Notes under the pieces: model-generated
The model's input: the letters and a program-made list of their open reading frames with translations, nothing else
What the model was told of the DNA's origin: nothing
Database searches by the model: none
Made by a program: the position numbers and the translations under genes
Part shown: positions 26,366 to 35,122 of the stretch, one piece after another
Numbering within the stretch: the stretch's first letter is position 1
How the letters are laid out: each line of letters begins with the position of its first letter
Source of the DNA: Gleimia sp. 6138-11-ORH1
Lineage (GTDB): Bacteria > Actinomycetota > Actinomycetes > Actinomycetales > Actinomycetaceae
Direction of reading: 5' to 3'
Assembly: GCF_024814355.1 (NCBI RefSeq)
Contig: NZ_JANUXV010000001.1
Coordinates: 682,001-746,000, forward strand
DNA length: 64,000 bases

Positions 26366-27184
26366 GTGCTTATTCATCTAACTGACTTAAATGACGAACG
26401 TTTAAACGACTATCTGCACATGACAGATGTGGCTTTGCGTTCTAAATCAGAACCTGCCCAAGGACTTTTCATGGCGGAATCTAAGAATGTGATTTCCCGA
26501 GCAATCAACGCTGGTTATCGGCCTCGTTCTTTCCTGATGGCCCCGCGCTGGTTGGATTCTATGGCCGAAATACTTGAGCAGTTTGGTCCCGAGGGCGGTG
26601 AAATACCGGTTTTTGTTGCCCCGGAAGAATTTTTAGAAAAACTCACCGGATTTCATTTACATCGCGGAGCGTTAGCTGCAATGCATCGTAATCCCCTGCC
26701 TGCAGCGGCTACCCTTTTAGCTTCAGCTCGACGCATCGCGATTTTAGAAGATATTGTTGATCACACTAATGTTGGCGCTATTTTTCGCTCTGCGGCTGCC
26801 ATTGGAGTAGACGCAATTTTAGTTACCCCCTCTTGCGCAGACCCACTATTTCGCCGCTCGGTAAGAGTTTCCATGGGAACTGTTTTCCAAGTTCCGTGGA
26901 CGCGTTTAGATACCTGGCCTGACCGGCAACTATTAAAGGACTTTGATTTTGAAATTGCTGCCTTAGCTTTAGGAGAAAACACACTCACCTTAGACCAGTA
27001 CGCAGCAGAACTCGCTTTAGATTCCACCCGCAAAGTAGCTTGGATACTGGGCTCTGAGGGCTACGGCTTAAAACCACGTACCCTAGCCTCTGTTGATAAG
27101 ACAGTTATGATCCCCATGAAACACGGCGTAGATTCCCTTAACGTAGCTGCAGCTGCAGCGGTAACATTTTGGGCAACAAAATGA
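26366..27184 (+). CDS. TrmH/SpoU-family RNA methyltransferase
   Basis: A SAM-dependent 2'-O-ribose methyltransferase of tRNA or rRNA with the trefoil knot (SPOUT) fold. Motif 1 is NVGAIFRSAAAIGVDAI, motif 2 ILGSEGYGL and motif 3 MIPMKHGVDSLNVAAAAAV. The first ~100 residues form the substrate-binding domain (FMAESKNVISRAI). The GTG start with GGAG eleven bases upstream gives 272 residues; the frame is open 30 codons further upstream but that part does not resemble the family. The precise target nucleotide is unknown. Confidence 0.87.
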   Translation: MLIHLTDLNDERLNDYLHMTDVALRSKSEPAQGLFMAESKNVISRAINAGYRPRSFLMAPRWLDSMAEILEQFGPEGGEIPVFVAPEEFLEKLTGFHLHRGALAAMHRNPLPAAATLLASARRIAILEDIVDHTNVGAIFRSAAAIGVDAILVTPSCADPLFRRSVRVSMGTVFQVPWTRLDTWPDRQLLKDFDFEIAALALGENTLTLDQYAAELALDSTRKVAWILGSEGYGLKPRTLASVDKTVMIPMKHGVDSLNVAAAAAVTFWATK

Positions 27185-27275
27185 TTTCCACTTGAGATTC
27201 CCCCACCTACCTGCAGTTTTTACAGTTTACTCAGAGTAGACTAGTAACAAAATACTTTTATGGAAAGGAAAACAT

Positions 27276-27983
27276 ATGGCCACCCCACATATTAACGCTG
27301 AACTTGGAGATTTCGCCCCCGCAGTTTTAATGCCCGGAGATCCTAAGCGCGCTGAGCGTATCGCCCACCTACTTATGGACGACGCTAAACTTGTCACCGA
27401 CGTACGTGGCATGCTCGGTTTCACCGGCACTATCAATGGACGTCCACTTTCAGTAATGGGGTCAGGTATGGGACAACCATCTGCCACCATTTACGCAACC
27501 GAACTATTTAAGTTCTTCGGCGTTGAACGGATTATCCGCGTAGGCACCTGTGGTGGTATTTCCCCTAAAGTTAAAGTTGGTGACGTAGTAGTTGCCCTGG
27601 GCGCACATACCGACTCTTCGATGAATACCTACCGGATTCCTGGAATTAACTTCTCTGCAGTAGCCTCCTTTAAGCTAGCTGCCGCCGCAGTAGCAGCTTC
27701 CAAAGATGCTGAAAACGTTCATGTGGGAACTATTCTTTCCCGCGACCACTTCTACCTCCCTGTAGCCGGTCAAGTACAGAACCTAGCTGACTACGGTGTC
27801 CTCGGGGTGGAAATGGAAGCAGCCGCCATGTACGGGGTAGCTGCTGAATTTGGTAAAGAAGCCCTCACTGTGCTCACCGTTTCAGATCACCTCTTAGACG
27901 GCAGCTCTGATATGACCGCTGAAGAAAGAGAAACTAAGTTCCGCGGAGCCTTAGATTTAGCGGTAGCCGCCGCTTTTGCTTAA
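27276..27983 (+). CDS. deoD: Purine nucleoside phosphorylase, DeoD type
   Basis: It phosphorolyses purine (deoxy)ribonucleosides to base and pentose 1-phosphate in purine salvage. The 235-residue hexameric-type sequence shows MPGDPKRAERIA, GSGMGQPSATIYATEL, RVGTCGG (phosphate site), SRDHFYLP, GVEMEAAAMYG (substrate Glu) and TVSDHL with catalytic Asp. GGAAAGG precedes the ATG closely. An intrinsic terminator follows. Confidence 0.93.
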   Translation: MATPHINAELGDFAPAVLMPGDPKRAERIAHLLMDDAKLVTDVRGMLGFTGTINGRPLSVMGSGMGQPSATIYATELFKFFGVERIIRVGTCGGISPKVKVGDVVVALGAHTDSSMNTYRIPGINFSAVASFKLAAAAVAASKDAENVHVGTILSRDHFYLPVAGQVQNLADYGVLGVEMEAAAMYGVAAEFGKEALTVLTVSDHLLDGSSDMTAEERETKFRGALDLAVAAAFA

Positions 27984-27995
27984 AGCTAAAACGCT

Positions 27996-28523
27996 TCACC
28001 CGCCGATAGATGCATTCAGCATTTGTCGGCGGGTTTTCCAATCCGGACAATACTGTTGTAAAAGCGCATAAAAGTCTCTGCCATGACCGCGCGCGAAAAA
28101 ATGTACGAACTCGTGGATCACCACGTACTCTAAAAGCTCATCAGCTAAATGCACCAAATGTAGGTTGAAAGTAAGAAAACGCCGATTAGGGCGGCAACTT
28201 CCCCATCTTGAGCGCATGGGACGGATCGTTACACGCGCCACTTCAACCCCAAACACCTGCTGATACTGGTTTAGTAGACTCTCTATCCGCCAACGCATCA
28301 GCTGCGATAGTAACCGCTTCACCATAGCAACATCTAAAGTGCTTAAATCTTTAACGTACAGGTGAGTTTCGGTAAGTTTAAAACCCCGCCCTCGGAAAAT
28401 AATTTCTGCTGTTTTTGGAAGCTGACTCAATGATGCCAAGTCTACTTGCTTGCCAGCTATCCACCAGTGAGTTCGCTTTTCCAGTTCAACTTGTTTAACC
28501 AGGTAAACTTGCGCACCGCTCAT
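27996..28523 (-). CDS. YgjP-like (DUF45) zinc metallopeptidase
   Basis: The 175-residue protein has the DUF45 fold: a basic, beta-rich N-terminal half, the RSRWGSC segment near 105-110, then the zinc site H-E-F-V-H at 137-141 with a third His at 147 (GHGRDF). It is related to SprT and WSS1 proteases, but the physiological substrate is unknown. Its start overlaps the uridine kinase stop by four bases (ATGA), which indicates translational coupling. Confidence 0.85.
   Translation of the reverse strand: MSGAQVYLVKQVELEKRTHWWIAGKQVDLASLSQLPKTAEIIFRGRGFKLTETHLYVKDLSTLDVAMVKRLLSQLMRWRIESLLNQYQQVFGVEVARVTIRPMRSRWGSCRPNRRFLTFNLHLVHLADELLEYVVIHEFVHFFARGHGRDFYALLQQYCPDWKTRRQMLNASIGG
27998..28034 (+). 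terminator. Terminator of deoD inside the next gene's 3' end
   Basis: A 9-bp G/C stem (27998-28006 with 28026-28034) followed by TTTT. It lies within the last codons of the convergent YgjP-like gene. Confidence 0.7.
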
Positions 28524-29134
28524 AGGTGGAAATGACGTTCCAATCGGTTAATGATCATCTCTAATGCCACGTTATTGTGTCCCCCTTCAGGGACTATCAA
28601 ATCAGCGTTACGTTTAGACGGTTCAACATACAACTCATGCATAGGTTTCACAGTAGTTAAATACTGTTCTTCTACCGATTCAATCGAGCGACCTCTTTCA
28701 ATCACGTCTCTTTTCACCCGCCGTAAGATACGCACATCCGCGTCCGTATCAACAAAGAGTTTAATATCAAATAGGTCGCAAAGCTCAGGGAAACAGAAAA
28801 TTAGAATCCCCTCAATGATGATTACCGGGCGGGGCGAAACCGTAATAGTTTCTGCCAGCCGATTGTGGATTGAAAAATCATACTGCGGGCACTGCACGGT
28901 TTCACCGCGAATCAGCCGCTGTAAATCCGCAATCATCAGATCCGTGTCAAACGCTTCAGGAGCGTCATAGTTAAGCTGAGTGCGTTCTTCGAACGTTAAA
29001 TGATCATTCCGCTTATAGTAGTTATCGTGATAAAGTACCGTCACCTCGGTACCGAAATGTTGAGAAATTTCCTTCGTTAACGTAGTTTTTCCCGAGCCAG
29101 TTCCCCCGGCGATACCAATCACTAACGGACGCAT
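28520..29134 (-). CDS. udk: Uridine kinase
   Basis: It phosphorylates uridine and cytidine for salvage. The P-loop is GGTGSGKTT at residues 10-18. The family also shows YHDNYYK, NYDAPEAFD, PQYDFSIHNR, IIIEGILIF and the Arg-rich lid RRVKRDVIERGRS. The chosen ATG has AGGAG five bases ahead; a TTG one codon upstream sits too close to it. At 204 residues it is standard. It overlaps the YgjP gene downstream and follows the DUF4862 gene by 8 bases, forming a three-gene unit. Confidence 0.93.
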   Translation of the reverse strand: MRPLVIGIAGGTGSGKTTLTKEISQHFGTEVTVLYHDNYYKRNDHLTFEERTQLNYDAPEAFDTDLMIADLQRLIRGETVQCPQYDFSIHNRLAETITVSPRPVIIIEGILIFCFPELCDLFDIKLFVDTDADVRILRRVKRDVIERGRSIESVEEQYLTTVKPMHELYVEPSKRNADLIVPEGGHNNVALEMIINRLERHFHL

Positions 29135-29142
29135 CAATACTC

Positions 29143-30042
29143 CTACAATCCCATCGCCAAGCGAATATTGGTTAGCATTTGTATGCGCGTAGCCAGGGAA
29201 GCATCTTTAGGAGTTTGAATCTTAATGCCCTGATAAGTCTGTTCCCCGCCGGCAATCTGCATGCACTCAGCAATAAGCTCAGCGGTCATCCAAGATGTTG
29301 GTTCGTCTTCATCAAGGGGCAAATGTGCATCCCCCCAGACGGGACCGTACTGGGTGGCTTCCGCTCCTGCACCTGAAAACATTAACCCACCCAATAGTTG
29401 TGCTTCCTTTAACTGTTGAATGTGCTGGGCAGGAGCAGTCCGATCGTGAGTTTCTACTACTGAGCGCCCCCAGTTAATGGTAATCTGCGCAGAAGAGTTT
29501 TTGGCTGCCCAAATCTCATCAGCAACGCTTAGGAAACGTTTTTCACCGGGAACTTGCGGGTTATAAGCATCGCAGTGTTCGATGATGAGAGCAAGATTTG
29601 CTTGTGCAAATAGGGAGGAAAGTTCCTCTAAAGAAGCAGCGAAGGCTTCCTTATCAGCTAAGATACTGGGGGCAGAATGGATTTCAATCCCGGTGACAAT
29701 CCGTTCGTCCGCAATTTGGTGTAGTTCATCAATGGTGCGGATAATCTCACGAGTGAATTTAAGTGCTTCACTGCGCCCATTTTTATCGGCAGAAGCTAAC
29801 CCAAAATGTTTATCTGCATTTATTCTGCCCATAGTTCCAGGGATAGCGGTAATAACTGAATGGTTAAAACGTCCCTTTAACTGTGCGGCTAACCAAGTAA
29901 GATCGGTTGGGAAAATTCCCGGGTAGGGAATCTCAATTCCATCAATCCAACCTGTTTGCGCTAAAGCGGTATAAAAATCTTCCTGAGCTGTCCGTTCAGC
30001 AGGTAAAGCAGCGTAAGCGCCAACAATAAAAGGGGGGTTCAT
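29143..30042 (-). CDS. DUF4862-like TIM-barrel protein
   Basis: The 299-residue protein starts at the ATG with CGGAG seven bases upstream; 22 extra in-frame codons further 5' have no such site. The opening FIVGAYAALP, a GIEIPYPG strand and metal-ligand-like acids (GIEIHSAP, IEHCDAYNP, INWGRSVVETHD) suggest a xylose-isomerase-like barrel, as in DUF4862. Activity on a sugar or sugar phosphate is inference. It heads the udk operon. Confidence 0.65.
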   Translation of the reverse strand: MNPPFIVGAYAALPAERTAQEDFYTALAQTGWIDGIEIPYPGIFPTDLTWLAAQLKGRFNHSVITAIPGTMGRINADKHFGLASADKNGRSEALKFTREIIRTIDELHQIADERIVTGIEIHSAPSILADKEAFAASLEELSSLFAQANLALIIEHCDAYNPQVPGEKRFLSVADEIWAAKNSSAQITINWGRSVVETHDRTAPAQHIQQLKEAQLLGGLMFSGAGAEATQYGPVWGDAHLPLDEDEPTSWMTAELIAECMQIAGGEQTYQGIKIQTPKDASLATRIQMLTNIRLAMGL

Positions 30043-30153
30043 AAATGCACTCCGTGAAATTAGTTGCTTCTCATCTACTATTCTAACCACGCCGCAGGGG
30101 AATAACACATCTATGCTTTAATTAGACTAATAAAAGGCGTTAGGAGGCTAAAT

Positions 30154-30525
30154 ATGAGCGAAGTTGAAACTACCATCTGGATGTTCATGAATGAAACTTC
30201 AGTGCCCACTTCCGCACGTGATTTCCTATTACCAAATGAAGAACCTTTCGCCGCCTATGAAACTTTCCGCCACCAGGCGCTGATCACCTCAAAACGCATT
30301 ATCGTCAGAGATTCCCGTGATGTCTCTGGTGAATCAGTTGAGGTACTCTCCCTCCCCTTTTCCACTATCCTCATGTGGTCCACGCGTTCAGCCGGTACCA
30401 GAGGGTTTACCTCTCAACTAAACCTGGTGACTTTAGCTGGGGACGTAACTATTCGCCTGGGAAGAGAGATTAATGTGGGTCGCTTAGATCGTTTAATCGC
30501 TGAAGGGGTACTGTCTTCCCGTTAA
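30154..30525 (+). CDS. Small PH-domain-like protein
   Basis: The 123 residues are predicted to fold as a bacterial PH domain: ALITSKRIIVRD followed by LPFSTILMWSTR, a beta strand LNLVTLAGDVTIRLG and a C-terminal helix (VGRLDRLIAEGVL). Proteins of this kind are widespread and functionally undefined. AGGAGG stands before the ATG. Its stop codon lies in the first copy of a 23-bp direct repeat. Confidence 0.65.
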   Translation: MSEVETTIWMFMNETSVPTSARDFLLPNEEPFAAYETFRHQALITSKRIIVRDSRDVSGESVEVLSLPFSTILMWSTRSAGTRGFTSQLNLVTLAGDVTIRLGREINVGRLDRLIAEGVLSSR

Positions 30526-30605
30526 ACCGTTGCCAGCTTTCCCATCAAACCAGGCCAGACTTCCAATCAAACCAGGCCAGACTTCCCGTTAAACCGTTGC
30601 CAGCT
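30516..30605. repeat. Nested direct repeats after the PH-domain gene
   Basis: A 23-bp unit at 30516-30538 recurs exactly at 30583-30605, and between them a 21-bp unit at 30544-30564 recurs at 30566-30586. The outer unit includes the last codons and stop of the PH-domain gene, so that the gene's tail was copied downstream. No protein or RNA role is evident. Confidence 0.9.
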
Positions 30606-30624
30606 ACTAACTGCCTTTAAATAA

Positions 30625-30661
30625 AATGTTTGTGACCGCCTTTACGGCGGTCACAAACATT
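30625..30661. terminator. Bidirectional hairpin terminator before kbl
   Basis: A 16-bp perfect stem (30625-30640 with 30646-30661), loop TTTAC. It serves the convergent PH-domain and kbl genes and touches the kbl stop codon. Confidence 0.85.
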
Positions 30662-31877
30662 AGTTATCCGTTTTTTCTACAGCATCTCTTGCTTCAATAA
30701 AGGCTTGAATCGCCCGATCCAAATCCGCGCGGGTAAGTTTCGCACTGATTTGAGTGCGGATCCGCGCCTTGCCTTTTGGAACCACCGGATAAGAAAAAGC
30801 CCGCACATAAACGCCTCTGGCTAATACTTCATCAGCCATACGCGCAGCCTTTACCGCATCCCCAATCATCACTGGAGCAATCGGGTGAGTCGAGGGCGGA
30901 ATTTCAAACCCGTGCGCAGCCATTTGGCTGCGAAAATAGGCGGTATTTTCCCGGAGCTTTTCTAATAGCTCCCCAGAGTTACGTAGCATCTCTAACACCT
31001 TTAGAGTAGCTCCCACAATCGCCGGGGCCAGGGAATTTGAAAATAGGTATGGGCGGGAACGCTGCCGAAGCAGTTCCACAATTTCTTTACGCGCACAAGT
31101 GTATCCCCCCGAAGCACCGCCCAGGGCTTTACCTAAAGTACCGGTAATAATATCTACACGGGAACTTACCCCGAAATGTTCTGGGGTTCCCGCTCCAGTT
31201 TCCCCCACAAACCCCACAGCATGGGAATCATCTACCATCAAAAGCGCATTATATTTATCTGCCAACTCCACTATTTCTGGAAGTGGAGCCAAATAGCCGT
31301 CCATTGAGAAAACCCCGTCGGTGGCAATCAGCTTAAAACGGGCTCCTTGTTCATCGGCAGCTTGCAGTTGGGCTTCCAAATCAGCCAAGTCACGGTTGCG
31401 GTAACGGAAACGCTTTGCTTTACACAGGCGAATCCCGTCAATGATAGAAGCATGGTTTAACTCGTCGGAAATAATCGCATCCTCAGCATTTAATAGGGTT
31501 TCAAATAGTCCCCCGTTTGCGTCATAACAAGACGAGTAAAGAATCGTATCCCAACCGTCCTCGCCGGGGTGTAAAAAGTCAGTGAGGGCTTTTTCTAAAT
31601 CACGGTGCTGAGTTTGGGTTCCGCAGATGAAACGCACCGAAGCCATCCCAAAACCCCAGTTATCCAACGCAGTTTTCGCAGCGTCAATAAGTTCAGCACT
31701 ATCAGCTAACCCCAAATAGTTATTTGCACACAGGTTAAGCACTTCACGTCCGTCCTCAACCCCAATATTCGCTGCCTGCGCGGTAGTTAAAGCTGCTTCC
31801 CCCTTATAGAGCCCCTGTTCTTTCAGATCAGTGATTTCCCCAGACAGGTGAGTTTGAAAAGCAGTGTAATGTTTCAT
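30660..31877 (-). CDS. kbl: Glycine C-acetyltransferase (2-amino-3-ketobutyrate CoA ligase)
   Basis: It splits 2-amino-3-ketobutyrate with CoA into glycine and acetyl-CoA, the second step of threonine breakdown. This 405-residue fold type I PLP enzyme has [41 protein letters not shown] and the Schiff-base lysine Lys250 in [16 protein letters not shown] sits at the end of tdh, and the tdh stop directly abuts the ATG, so the two genes form an operon. Confidence 0.94.
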   Translation of the reverse strand: MKHYTAFQTHLSGEITDLKEQGLYKGEAALTTAQAANIGVEDGREVLNLCANNYLGLADSAELIDAAKTALDNWGFGMASVRFICGTQTQHRDLEKALTDFLHPGEDGWDTILYSSCYDANGGLFETLLNAEDAIISDELNHASIIDGIRLCKAKRFRYRNRDLADLEAQLQAADEQGARFKLIATDGVFSMDGYLAPLPEIVELADKYNALLMVDDSHAVGFVGETGAGTPEHFGVSSRVDIITGTLGKALGGASGGYTCARKEIVELLRQRSRPYLFSNSLAPAIVGATLKVLEMLRNSGELLEKLRENTAYFRSQMAAHGFEIPPSTHPIAPVMIGDAVKAARMADEVLARGVYVRAFSYPVVPKGKARIRTQISAKLTRADLDRAIQAFIEARDAVEKTDN

Positions 31878-32906
31878 TTAGTCCTCCCAATTCAACACAA
31901 CTTTACCGGAGTTACCATCCCCAGCTACAGCGAAAGCGGTCTCAAAATCAGTGTAATGGTAACGGTGCGTAATCACTCCAGAAATATCTAGCCCGGAAGC
32001 TACCAAGGCAGAAGCCGCATACCAAGTCTCAAAAATGCGGCGCCCCGTCACCCCTTGTAAAGTGAGCATATTGAAGATAATTTTCGCCAAATCAATCGAA
32101 ACATCCTCTACCGGGGTCCCCAATAGAGCGATTCTTCCTCCGTGCACCATGTGATCAATCATTGAACGCACTGCATGCGGCGACCCTGACATTTCCAAGC
32201 CCACGTCAAAGCCTTCTTTTAGTCCTAAGGGCAGGTAAACATCTTTTAAGGGGCGTTCGCTCACATTCACGGTTTGGTGGATTCCCAAGCGCCGTGCTAA
32301 GGCTAACCGCTCATCAGAAAGGTCAGTTAGCACCACATTCCGAGCTCCTTGGAACTGAGCCACTAAAGCTGCCATGATGCCAATCGGACCAGCGCCAGTT
32401 ACCAGCACGTCTTCTGCTAGGCAGGGAAATTGCAGGGCTGTGTGTACGGCATTTCCAAAAGGATCAAAAATGGCCGCCACATCAGGGTCAATATCTTGCG
32501 GGTGTACCCACACGTTCCCAGCGGGCATAGCGAAGTATTCACTCATTGCACCGTCAATGTGGTAGCCGATTCCTTGGGTATTAGCACAGACTTCTCTGCG
32601 CCCCGCCAAGCAAGCACGGCAACGCCCACACACGTAGTGCCCTTCACCTGAGACGAACTGCCCCACTTCTAATCCGGTTACCAGTTCCCCTAAAGCAACA
32701 ATAGTGCCGGCAAATTCGTGTCCGATTACTCGGGGAGTTTTAACCGTGTTTTGTGCCCACCTGTCCCATTTTTGGATGTGCACGTCAGTTCCACAAATCC
32801 CGGTGCGAGATACTTTCACTAAAACTTCATTAGGTCCTAAAACTGGGTCGGGCACTTCGACAAGTTCAAGCCCCACCCCGGGTTGGGTTTTAACCAGTGC
32901 TTTCAT
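31878..32906 (-). CDS. tdh: L-threonine 3-dehydrogenase
   Basis: A zinc-dependent medium-chain dehydrogenase that oxidises threonine to 2-amino-3-ketobutyrate. Catalytic zinc is bound by Cys38 (GICGTDVH) and the GHEFAG histidine; four structural-zinc cysteines are seen in CGRCRACLAGRREVC. The Rossmann loop is VTGAGPIGIMAA, and the threonine-dehydrogenase-type segment DPFGNAVHTAL is present. At 342 residues it fits. It is the first gene of the tdh-kbl unit, divergent from pcp. Confidence 0.93.
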   Translation of the reverse strand: MKALVKTQPGVGLELVEVPDPVLGPNEVLVKVSRTGICGTDVHIQKWDRWAQNTVKTPRVIGHEFAGTIVALGELVTGLEVGQFVSGEGHYVCGRCRACLAGRREVCANTQGIGYHIDGAMSEYFAMPAGNVWVHPQDIDPDVAAIFDPFGNAVHTALQFPCLAEDVLVTGAGPIGIMAALVAQFQGARNVVLTDLSDERLALARRLGIHQTVNVSERPLKDVYLPLGLKEGFDVGLEMSGSPHAVRSMIDHMVHGGRIALLGTPVEDVSIDLAKIIFNMLTLQGVTGRRIFETWYAASALVASGLDISGVITHRYHYTDFETAFAVAGDGNSGKVVLNWED

Positions 32907-33033
32907 TTTGTATCCTTAGGTAGTTACTTTAGTTTTCCCTGAAACTACTTAGAATCAGCGAAAAAAGCGACTGAAGCGTAAACTGCTTAATACTTAATCA
33001 TTATAAGCGGGTTTAGAGTGCTGGGAGGGACGC

Positions 33034-33639
33034 ATGCGAGTTTTAATCACTGGTTTCGATCCTTTTGGAGAAGAAACAATCAACCCGGCTTGGGAGGCGG
33101 TGCAGTTACTACCCCACCAGGTTGGGAAGTTAAAGCTGATCAAAGAGCAGTTACCAACTTCTTTCACGAGGGCGCTCGCAAAACTGGAAACTATTTTAGA
33201 AGGCGCGCATTTTGATTACGTGGTTTTAGTTGGACAGCACGGCGGGGTAAGTGCCCTCCAAATTGAACGAGTGGCGATTAATTTAGCTAATGCGCGGATG
33301 ACTGATAATGACGGTTATGCACCGCAAGAACAGCCGGTAATTCCCGCAGCGCCAACAGCCTATTTTGCTTCTTTACCCACTCAGCAGATCGTGGAGGCGA
33401 TTTGTGAAACGGGGATTCCCGCGCAGGCTTCTTTTTCTGCTGGAACTTTCGTTTGTAATGCCTCTATGTTTTATGTCTTGCATTTAGCTGCCACGAAGTA
33501 TCCGCATTTAAAAGCGGGTTTTATTCACGTTCCTTATTTGCCTCAGCAGGTGGTCACCCAACCGGGAGTGGCTTCTTTACCGAAGGAAACTACTGCTGCT
33601 GCTTTAGAAACTGCGCTTAGAGTTTTAGGGGGTTACTGA
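33034..33639 (+). CDS. pcp: Pyroglutamyl-peptidase I
   Basis: A cysteine peptidase of family C15 that removes N-terminal pyroglutamate. The likely catalytic triad is Glu79 (QIERVAIN), Cys141 (GTFVCNASMFY) and His165 (FIHVPYLP). The N-terminal LITGFDPFGEETINPAWEA is diagnostic. GGGAGGG precedes the ATG. At 201 residues it is slightly short. Its last 23 bases overlap the 3' end of the convergent small gene. Confidence 0.93.
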   Translation: MRVLITGFDPFGEETINPAWEAVQLLPHQVGKLKLIKEQLPTSFTRALAKLETILEGAHFDYVVLVGQHGGVSALQIERVAINLANARMTDNDGYAPQEQPVIPAAPTAYFASLPTQQIVEAICETGIPAQASFSAGTFVCNASMFYVLHLAATKYPHLKAGFIHVPYLPQQVVTQPGVASLPKETTAAALETALRVLGGY

Positions 33640-33904
33640 GGGGGCCAACTGCTGCGAAGTGTTCGCGGATTGTTCTTTCACATAGGTAGGTGTGGACTTC
33701 TACATGTTTAGCTAAAGTTAGCGCGTAGTGGCGGCCACAGAGTTGAGCGGCTTCAGCATTTCCTTCAGCCATGTTAAAAACCACTACGTGGGTGGGGGTC
33801 TCTAGACAGATTTCTTCTCCCCAATCACAGTGCGGTGTTCTACCACCAAACATATCAGTTTCTGTTTCGGGTGGCGCTGCTTGGAGTTTTAGTTCACTGG
33901 TCAT
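33617..33904 (-). CDS. Small Cys/His-containing hypothetical protein
   Basis: The 95 residues contain Cys26, Cys33, Cys56 and His59 plus a later Cys, spaced so as to allow a zinc site, but no named family is recognised. The start ATG overlaps the last 11 bases of the upstream gene, a sign of translational coupling. The gene's own end overlaps pcp tail to tail. Confidence 0.55.
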   Translation of the reverse strand: MTSELKLQAAPPETETDMFGGRTPHCDWGEEICLETPTHVVVFNMAEGNAEAAQLCGRHYALTLAKHVEVHTYLCERTIREHFAAVGPLSNPLKL

Positions 33905-35087
33905 CTTTTTCTTTTTCCAATACTTGATCTTCAGCTTTCATAAGGGAATAGAAAGCTGTTTCAGCTTTAGCAATTCCTGCTGCCAGTTCAGCTTCGGTTA
34001 GGTTCGCGTCCGCACTGTACCAGCGACTCCAGTTGCGCCGGTGTTTCAAATCAGCCATATTTTCTACCACAACTTTTGTTTCATCTGTAACCGTGATAGC
34101 AATGGTAGCGCCGTCGCGGTCCCATTCTAAGTCAATGCAGGCTTCGTTTGCCGGGCATAGGATTGCGTATTCAGGTAGCTGCGCGAAACTAATCACATAC
34201 CATTTTGGGGCTGGCCCGGTGGCGTTTTTTGTGGTTTTATCAGCTGTTTCAGCGGGAGTGAGTGCTGTTTTTGGATCGGAAGCTAAAAATGGTTTCAGGT
34301 GTGTTTGAGGCAGTACATCCAAACATTGGTGTCCTTGGATAGCAGCACCCTCAAAAAGAATTGTTATGGAAGAACTTAATACCCAGCCTTGGGATACTGC
34401 GCTCATTCCCTGCGCGTTATCTGTCTGCGGGGTGGCCCAAGCAATCGAATAGAATACTTCTGCTTCTGATACGGTTTCTCCTGTAGAGACCAGGTATCTG
34501 CGGGAGTTTTCCTCCTGCGCACAATAGCCTGCGAGGTCTTTCAACTCAGAAACTAAAATAGTTGCCTGTGGGTTAGGGTTCACTTTCTTAAACCACGCTG
34601 CAAACTCTATGGAGTTTGCAAAATTATTTGAGTTGGTTGAGAGTCTCCCGTAGTTGCTGATTCCCAGTTCAACTCTGGTGAGCATTCCTTCGATAGAGTC
34701 ATCTGCCCACTTTTGAGTTTTTTCAAAATCCATTTGTTTGCGTTGTCTACGGCTTTCTCCATCAATGTGGAAAATCCAAGCCACCCACTGGGCTAGTTCT
34801 GCCGCGGGTGAACCAATTGTGAAAGAGTACGGGTCTTTCCATGGAAGTAGTTCTCCATTTACTTCCAGGTGCGCCAGATCCGTTACACTGTTTTCTTCTC
34901 TTGGGAGAATATGTAGCTTAGCAGTTAGGTCTTCTTCAGCAAAGGCAAATTTCACTTGAAAACTATGCGCATAGTCGTTTTCCTTTGCGATTGGCTGAAA
35001 AGATTCTAACCTTAATGGCGATCCCCAGTCGGGAGTATATTCCCAGCTTTGTGGATTGGTTAATAAGTCTTTTAACGCTTTTTCCAT
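33894..35087 (-). CDS. Hypothetical protein of 397 residues
   Basis: No signal peptide, membrane helix or named motif is seen. The sequence is acidic, with beta-type stretches in the first 110 residues and a hydrophobic central segment, and a Lys/Glu tail. It lies 35 bases downstream of the large surface protease gene on the same strand and is coupled to the small Cys/His gene after it, so a link to either is possible but unproven. No terminator separates it from the protease gene. Confidence 0.5.
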   Translation of the reverse strand: MEKALKDLLTNPQSWEYTPDWGSPLRLESFQPIAKENDYAHSFQVKFAFAEEDLTAKLHILPREENSVTDLAHLEVNGELLPWKDPYSFTIGSPAAELAQWVAWIFHIDGESRRQRKQMDFEKTQKWADDSIEGMLTRVELGISNYGRLSTNSNNFANSIEFAAWFKKVNPNPQATILVSELKDLAGYCAQEENSRRYLVSTGETVSEAEVFYSIAWATPQTDNAQGMSAVSQGWVLSSSITILFEGAAIQGHQCLDVLPQTHLKPFLASDPKTALTPAETADKTTKNATGPAPKWYVISFAQLPEYAILCPANEACIDLEWDRDGATIAITVTDETKVVVENMADLKHRRNWSRWYSADANLTEAELAAGIAKAETAFYSLMKAEDQVLEKEKDDQ

Positions 35088-35122
35088 AAACTTCAGTATA
35101 TTCCTGTTTTAGAGCCCGTTTC

